From an uncultured Prevotella sp. (GTDB lineage: Bacteria > Bacteroidota > Bacteroidia > Bacteroidales > Bacteroidaceae), in contig CAJOHP010000053.1 in assembly GCA_905234355.1 (NCBI GenBank), positions 1 through 11,978 on the forward strand: DNA of 11,978 nt, read 5' to 3'. The position numbers and the translations under genes were made by a program. The notes below the pieces were generated by a model. It was not told where the DNA came from, did not search any database, and saw only the letters and a program-made list of their open reading frames with translations. The first letter of the stretch is position 1. Each line of letters opens with the position of its first letter. Below are positions 7,870 to 11,978 of this stretch, piece after piece.

Positions 7870-7900
7870 ACAATGAACTCAGAACAGTGAACAATGAACT
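7867..7900. repeat. Direct repeat carrying stop/start codons between permease and channel genes
   Basis: TGAACAATGAACT occurs at 7867-7879 and 7888-7900, 21 bases apart. In the first copy TGA is the permease stop, and three bases later an ATG opens a five-codon frame (MNSEQ). The TGA of the second copy ends that frame, and three bases later its ATG starts the channel gene. The spacer is therefore a duplicated stop-start junction. Confidence 0.6.
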
Positions 7901-9312
7901 ATAAGCACATCTTCGTCGCTGCAGCCGTGAGCCTCACGCTCACGGGCTGCGGCCTATACAACAAGTACGAGCAGACGGCACAAGCCCCTGCCGATGCCTT
8001 CGGCACTGCCGTGCTCGATGGCACAAGCGCCGAGGGCGGCGAGTCCATCGCCCAGCTGTCGTGGCGCGAGCTCTTCAAAGACCCGCTGCTGCAGCAACTC
8101 ATCGAGCAGGTGCTGGCCAGCAATACCGACCTGCACACCGCACGCATCGCCGTGGAGCAGAGCCAGGCATCGCTCAAGGCAGCACGCATGGCCTATCTGC
8201 CGGCACTCAGCCTGGCACCGCAGGGAGCACTGTCGAGCTTCGACAACGCACCCGTCACGAAGACCTACCACCTGCCCCTGCAGCTGTCTATGGACATCGA
8301 CGTCTTCGGCAGCATCACCAACAAGAAGCGGGCGGCTAAGGCCGTGCTCCTGCAGGCACAGATGCAGCAGGAGGCCATAAGCTCCAATCTCGTAGCCATC
8401 ACCGCACAGTACTACTTCCTGCTGCAGGCACTCGACATGCAGCTGGCCATACTCCAGAAGACCGACAGCCTCTGGAACGCCTCGCTCGAGACAGAGAAAG
8501 CACTCTGGGAGAATGGCAAGGCCTACAGCACCGCCGTCAACCAGATGGAGGCGTCCTATCTGGGCGTGAAGACGCAGATAGCCGACACCCGCCGCTACAT
8601 ACGCTCGGTGGAGAACGACGTCTGCCTGCTGCTGGCCGCCACCCCGCGCCACATCGCAAGGCAGAAGTGGAGCATGAGCGTGATGAGCGGTAATGCCGCC
8701 GACCACATGTTCGACACCAAGTACCTGCGTCTGGGCGTGCCGGCCACGATGCTGGAGCGCCGTCCCGACATACGCATGGCCAACCACGCCATGGAGGAGG
8801 CTTTCTACAACACACAGGCCGCCCGTGCTGCCTTCTATCCCAGCATCACGCTGAGCGGCTCTGCCGGATGGACCAACGACGCCGGCATCGTCGTAGACCC
8901 CGGCAAACTGCTCTTCAGCGCCGTGGCACAGCTCACACAACCCATCTTTGCCCGCGGACAGCTGACAGCCGCCAAAAAGATAGCCCAGCTCAACGAAGAG
9001 CGTCTGAAGCACACGTATATGCAGACGGTCATCAATGCCGGCAACGAGGTCAACGAGGCCCTGGCCGACTGCCTGACCGCCCGTGAGAAGCACGCCTACT
9101 TCCACCGTCAGGTGCAGGTGCTCAGCGAGGCATACACCGGCACACACGAGCTGATGGACAACGGCAAGGCCAGCTATCTCGAAGTGCTCACGGCACAGGA
9201 GTCGCTGCTCGAGGCACAGCTCGACGAGGCCATGAACATGTATGATGCAGCACAGGCCGTCGTGGCACTCTATGTGGCACTCGGCGGCGGCACATCCCAA
9301 GACAACCAATAA
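7894..9312 (+). CDS. Outer-membrane efflux channel lipoprotein (TolC/OprM, NodT family)
   Basis: The outer-membrane exit duct of the RND pump, 472 residues, normal for the OprM/NodT group, which forms trimers spanning the outer membrane and periplasm. A lipoprotein signal peptide ends with the lipobox LTGC and Cys19. The body has two similar halves, each with long amphipathic helices rich in Ala, Gln, Leu and Glu. Family landmarks include SWRELFKDPLLQQLIEQVL (about 56-74), the conserved LGVPATMLERRPDIR before the second repeat, and AFYPSITLSGSAGW after it. The coding region follows the permease stop by 24 bases, and the start ATG lies in the second copy of a 13-bp direct repeat. The upstream ATG at 7873 gives only a five-codon frame, so 7894 is the start. 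Together with the adaptor and permease it completes the pump. Confidence 0.94.
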   Translation: MNYKHIFVAAAVSLTLTGCGLYNKYEQTAQAPADAFGTAVLDGTSAEGGESIAQLSWRELFKDPLLQQLIEQVLASNTDLHTARIAVEQSQASLKAARMAYLPALSLAPQGALSSFDNAPVTKTYHLPLQLSMDIDVFGSITNKKRAAKAVLLQAQMQQEAISSNLVAITAQYYFLLQALDMQLAILQKTDSLWNASLETEKALWENGKAYSTAVNQMEASYLGVKTQIADTRRYIRSVENDVCLLLAATPRHIARQKWSMSVMSGNAADHMFDTKYLRLGVPATMLERRPDIRMANHAMEEAFYNTQAARAAFYPSITLSGSAGWTNDAGIVVDPGKLLFSAVAQLTQPIFARGQLTAAKKIAQLNEERLKHTYMQTVINAGNEVNEALADCLTAREKHAYFHRQVQVLSEAYTGTHELMDNGKASYLEVLTAQESLLEAQLDEAMNMYDAAQAVVALYVALGGGTSQDNQ

Positions 9313-9336
9313 ACCGGATACTCACATCACGAGACA

Positions 9337-9900
9337 ATGAACACAAGATACAAGAAAAAAACCAAGACCTTCGACATTATGATCACGTCGGTGGGCGGCG
9401 CCCTCTCCGTGGCCGTGATGATCTTTGGCGTCTTCCACTTCGGGCTGCAGAACGCATGGCCCGAGCTGGTGCTCAATATGTTCTACGTGGCCTGCCTGGC
9501 GATGATATGGATGTATTTCCTCAACTACCGCATCACCACCAAGCAGTTCAACTACTGGTGCTCCATCTCCGTGGGCATGACGGTGCTGCTGCGCGACATC
9601 CTCTTCCCGCCGCCCTTGGCCAACTATCCGCTGCACCTGGCCTGCTTCACACTCTCGGTGCTGCTGCTCTGCACGCTCACCTACTTCTATGCACGCAAGG
9701 ACTGGAAGAGCTACACCAAGAGCAACCTGTGGCTCATCTGCATCATCGACATGGTCATTGCCACGCTCTACCATATAGACATCGTCTTCTTCGAGTCGGT
9801 AGATGAATACACCAACTACATGCTCACCGAGATATGGATACGCCCCACCATCACCTACGGCCTCGTGGCGTGCTTCGTGACGGAGTCGGAGGAGCAATAG
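9337..9900 (+). CDS. Small multi-pass membrane protein of unknown function
   Basis: I do not recognise a family. The 187-residue product has a basic N-terminus (NTRYKKKTK) and about six hydrophobic segments at roughly 12-34, 43-63, 72-90, 97-118, 130-152 and 161-181, so it should be an integral inner-membrane protein; the third segment is weak because of Arg86-Asp87. It is rich in Trp, Tyr and Phe near the segment ends. There is no signal-peptide cleavage site, enzyme motif or cysteine pair to suggest a reaction. The short acidic tail (TESEEQ) would lie in the cytoplasm if the first loop is inside and all six segments cross. It starts 24 bases after the channel gene and ends 28 bases before the cupin gene, with no visible promoter, so it appears to belong to the efflux operon. 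Confidence 0.8.
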   Translation: MNTRYKKKTKTFDIMITSVGGALSVAVMIFGVFHFGLQNAWPELVLNMFYVACLAMIWMYFLNYRITTKQFNYWCSISVGMTVLLRDILFPPPLANYPLHLACFTLSVLLLCTLTYFYARKDWKSYTKSNLWLICIIDMVIATLYHIDIVFFESVDEYTNYMLTEIWIRPTITYGLVACFVTESEEQ

Positions 9901-9928
9901 CCCGCTTTCTATAACCAAACGCTATATT

Positions 9929-10411
9929 ATGATCAAGCTTAGAAAAGGGATGCTCGCCGCCATCCTCACCATCTGCGGCGCAACGACAGCCGGTCTCTCG
10001 CTCTACTCCTGCAAGGAGGCCCATGCTCAGGAAGACAACCCAGTGCAGGACGTGCAGACCACCGAGCTCATACGCACCAGCCAGAGCTGGGACGGCGTGG
10101 AGCTGCCCGACTACTTCCAGGGACGACCGGAGCTGGTGGCCGTGAAATATGTGTTTCCCGCAGGAAAGAAGCTGGGATGGCATCATCACCCCGTGATGAA
10201 CTACGGCATACTGGTGCAGGGCGAGCTGACCATCATCGGACAGGATGGCAAGGAGAAGACCGTGCACGAGGGCGAGCCGGTCGTGGAGATGGTCAACACC
10301 ATACACCACGGCGAGAACCGGGGCACGAAGCCCGTCGTCCTCTACATGTTCTACCTCTCGCAGAAGGGTCTGCCCCTGGCCGTGCAGCACCCGGAGATAC
10401 CGCTGGAGTGA
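9929..10411 (+). CDS. Secreted single-domain cupin protein
   Basis: A 160-residue cupin with an N-terminal export signal. The hydrophobic stretch 8-27 ends in LYSC (Cys28), a plausible lipobox; alternatively signal peptidase I could cut after AHA (33), so it is either a lipoprotein or a free periplasmic protein. Cupin motif 1 aligns as G79-x5-H85-x-H87-x3-N91-x6-G98, with Asn91 where the usual metal-binding Glu stands. Motif 2 aligns as G115-x5-M121-x-N123-x2-H126-x3-N130, so the three expected His ligands (85, 87, 126) are kept. Such a site could bind a metal and act as an enzyme or a small-molecule sensor; the substrate is unknown. It is the last gene of the efflux operon, and a strong hairpin follows 42 bases after the stop. 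Confidence 0.85.
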   Translation: MIKLRKGMLAAILTICGATTAGLSLYSCKEAHAQEDNPVQDVQTTELIRTSQSWDGVELPDYFQGRPELVAVKYVFPAGKKLGWHHHPVMNYGILVQGELTIIGQDGKEKTVHEGEPVVEMVNTIHHGENRGTKPVVLYMFYLSQKGLPLAVQHPEIPLE

Positions 10412-10452
10412 AGCGACAGCGGCGCGTCAGCGTATGTTTCATGGTTCTACAG

Positions 10453-10480
10453 GACCCGCTCAACAATGGTTGAGCGGGTC
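10453..10480. terminator. Hairpin between convergent genes, probable bidirectional terminator
   Basis: GACCCGCTCAAC (10453-10464) pairs perfectly with GTTGAGCGGGTC (10469-10480) around the four-base loop AATG. The 12-bp stem is GC-rich and lies between the cupin stop and the stop of the converging ABC gene, only three bases beyond the latter. The run of T after the stem is poor on both strands (TTGTC on plus), so termination strength is uncertain, but position and symmetry favour a shared terminator. Confidence 0.75.
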
Positions 10481-10483
10481 TTG

Positions 10484-11978
10484 TCATATCAGCAGCTTCA
10501 CACGGAAGCCCCGCTTGGTGGGTTCCTCCACCACCTTCAGGCACTGTCGGGAGAGCGCGCTGCGCTGTGCGTCGCTCAGCGGCGTGGCAGAGAGCCGCTC
10601 CACCATGAAGTCGAGCGCGGTGACCTGCGACTGTTCGCTGTGCGTGATACGCACGGTGATGGGACGGTGCTGCGCCATCACGTCGCCCAGCATCGCATCG
10701 GTCAGACGGTGCGCCGCAGCCTCTTTCTCGCTGATGCCGTACTTGTGGCAGAAGGCTCCAATGGCAGAGTGCATGCCCAGGAAGTCGTAGTCGGGACCGT
10801 CTATCTCGAACGTCTCCTTGCGGATGCGCTTTATAAAAGCCTTGGTGGCACTATGGACAGGCGACTCAAAGATCTGCTCGGGCGTGCCGTCCTCGTGGAT
10901 AAAGCCGTCATACATAAAGAAGAGACGCGTGGACACATCGTGGGCAAACTTCATCTCGTGGGTGACGATGAGCATGGTCATGCCCTCCTGTGCCAGCTGG
11001 CGTATGACGCTGAGCACCTCGCCCACCATCGTGGGGTCGAGAGCCGACGTAGGCTCGTCGAAGAGAATGACGTCGGGCTTCATGGCCAGGGCACGGGCGA
11101 TGGCCACACGCTGTTTCTGACCGCCAGAGAGACTCGACGGATAGACATCGGCCTTCTCGGCCATACCCACCTTGCGCAGCAGTGCCAGCCCCTCATGGCG
11201 TGCCTGCTCAGGGGGCGTGTGATGCAACAGGATGGGGGCGAAAGTCACATTCTCCAGTACGGTCTTGTGCTCGAAGAGATTGAACGACTGAAACACCATG
11301 CCCATCTTCTGCCGAAGCATATTGACGGGGAAGTCACGGGCAAGGATATCCTTTTCGCCTACGACGATGCTCCCGGCAGTGGGGTGCTCCAGCAGGTTCA
11401 GGCATCGCAGGAAGGTGCTCTTGCCTGTGCCCGACGGTCCGATGATGGAGATGACCTCGCCGCGATGTATGTCGGCACTGACGTCGCGCAGCACGTTGAG
11501 TCCGCCATAGCTCTTCTTCAGATGGGCGATGCTGATGAGAGGGACATCGCCACTTGGCTGGTCGTCAGGCTCAATGGCAGGGACTGCTTGTCTGCGACGA
11601 CGGACGACGAGCCACACGCCGCCACCTATTATTATAATGACGGCGGCCAGGGCCCACGGCCACAGCCCGCCACTGCCCTCAGCAGCGGGCTGTGCAGCAG
11701 TAGGCACAGTGAGCATCGCCACCTCGCCTTTTCGCGTGATGAGCAGGATGCGCGAGTCTATATATCCGTCGGAGAAGAGCACTTTCTTCTTTCGCTCCTC
11801 GGTGATGCTGATAGCCCCCATGGCCAGGTCGGCCTTGCCCGTCTGCACGGCGGGTATCTGTGCCGAGAAGTCCATCACCATATACTCCAGCTTCCAGTTG
11901 CGCCGGTTGGCCCACTCAGTCAGCAGTGCCGGCTCCAGTCCCGACAGTCTGCCCGAGCAGATGAAGTTGAACGGAGGC
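10484..11978 (-). CDS. ABC transporter fusion: half binding domain, membrane helix, GlnQ-like ATPase, extra C-terminal domain (5' end outside window)
   Basis: The frame enters from the right edge and stops at 10486-10484; 497 codons are visible with no start. Numbering runs from Met at 11881. Upstream of it and to about residue 52 is the first lobe of a bacterial extracellular solute-binding family 3 domain: PPFNFICSGRLSGLEPALL, IPAVQTGKADLAMGAISITE, then VLFSDGYIDSRILL. The second lobe expected next is absent. A linker and a membrane helix (about 73-94, then RRRR) follow. The ATPase is at about 114-352, with Walker A GPSGTGKST (148-156), Q-loop Gln198, signature LSGGQ (251-255), Walker B VILFDEP (271-277) and H-loop His308. 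It is closest to polar amino acid importers such as GlnQ, HisP and ArtP. Residues 355-465 are an extension I do not recognise. No permease is visible; it may be upstream, outside the window. An amino-acid importer is the best guess. Confidence 0.85.
   Translation of the reverse strand, partial: PPFNFICSGRLSGLEPALLTEWANRRNWKLEYMVMDFSAQIPAVQTGKADLAMGAISITEERKKKVLFSDGYIDSRILLITRKGEVAMLTVPTAAQPAAEGSGGLWPWALAAVIIIIGGGVWLVVRRRRQAVPAIEPDDQPSGDVPLISIAHLKKSYGGLNVLRDVSADIHRGEVISIIGPSGTGKSTFLRCLNLLEHPTAGSIVVGEKDILARDFPVNMLRQKMGMVFQSFNLFEHKTVLENVTFAPILLHHTPPEQARHEGLALLRKVGMAEKADVYPSSLSGGQKQRVAIARALAMKPDVILFDEPTSALDPTMVGEVLSVIRQLAQEGMTMLIVTHEMKFAHDVSTRLFFMYDGFIHEDGTPEQIFESPVHSATKAFIKRIRKETFEIDGPDYDFLGMHSAIGAFCHKYGISEKEAAAHRLTDAMLGDVMAQHRPITVRITHSEQSQVTALDFMVERLSATPLSDAQRSALSRQCLKVVEEPTKRGFRVKLLI

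Noticed and set aside
7954..9309. A 451-codon open frame on the minus strand, antisense to the channel gene
   Set aside because: The sense strand encodes a complete TolC/OprM-like protein with a lipobox. The antisense product is Leu/Val/Gly/His-rich without motifs, a typical shadow.
1..11978. Search by eye for CRISPR repeats, tRNA or rRNA genes, transposases and integration sites
   Set aside because: Nearly all of the window is accounted for by coding genes. The only repeats are the short direct repeats listed, and no recombinase or RNA-gene pattern was seen.

Overview
The window looks like chromosomal DNA of a Bacteroidales bacterium, most likely Prevotella or a close relative. The evidence is Bacteroidota-type -7 boxes (TAnnTTTG) in front of three genes, start codons with no clear Shine-Dalgarno sequence and AT-rich leaders instead, GC-rich genes between short AT-rich spacers, and protein families typical of this group. 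The genus is an inference. I saw no RNA gene, insertion sequence, phage gene or CRISPR array.

Layout. (1) 1-508, minus strand: the first 169 residues of a type II (fumble-like) pantothenate kinase, cut by the window edge. (2) 509-630: a short divergent promoter region. (3) 631-1479, plus: a YjjU/RssA-like patatin phospholipase whose start codon lies almost on its own -7 box, so its mRNA is probably leaderless. (4) 1669-10411, plus: six closely spaced genes (gaps 24-69 bp) behind one recognisable promoter. In order they are a secreted PAP2 phosphatase with a probable outer-membrane barrel, an RND adaptor lipoprotein, an HAE1-type RND permease, a TolC/OprM-like outer-membrane lipoprotein, a small multi-pass membrane protein of unknown function, and a secreted cupin protein. 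(5) 10453-10480: a perfect 12-bp hairpin between convergent genes. (6) 10484-11978, minus: an ABC protein that joins the first lobe of an amino-acid-binding domain, a membrane helix, a GlnQ/ArtP-type ATPase and an unrecognised C-terminal domain. Its N-terminus lies outside the window.

How the genes may work together. Adaptor, permease and outer-membrane factor form a complete tripartite efflux pump. The PAP2 protein in front of it and the membrane protein and cupin behind it look like cargo of the same transcript, so this may be an envelope or lipid stress operon and not only a drug pump; that is inference. Both internal junctions of the pump hold tiny ORFs that link the stop of one gene to the start of the next, which suggests translational coupling.

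The observations most worth a second look are the half-binding-protein/ATPase fusion with its extra C-terminal domain, the six-gene operon around the pump, and the mini-ORF junctions. None is proven to be a new system from sequence alone.
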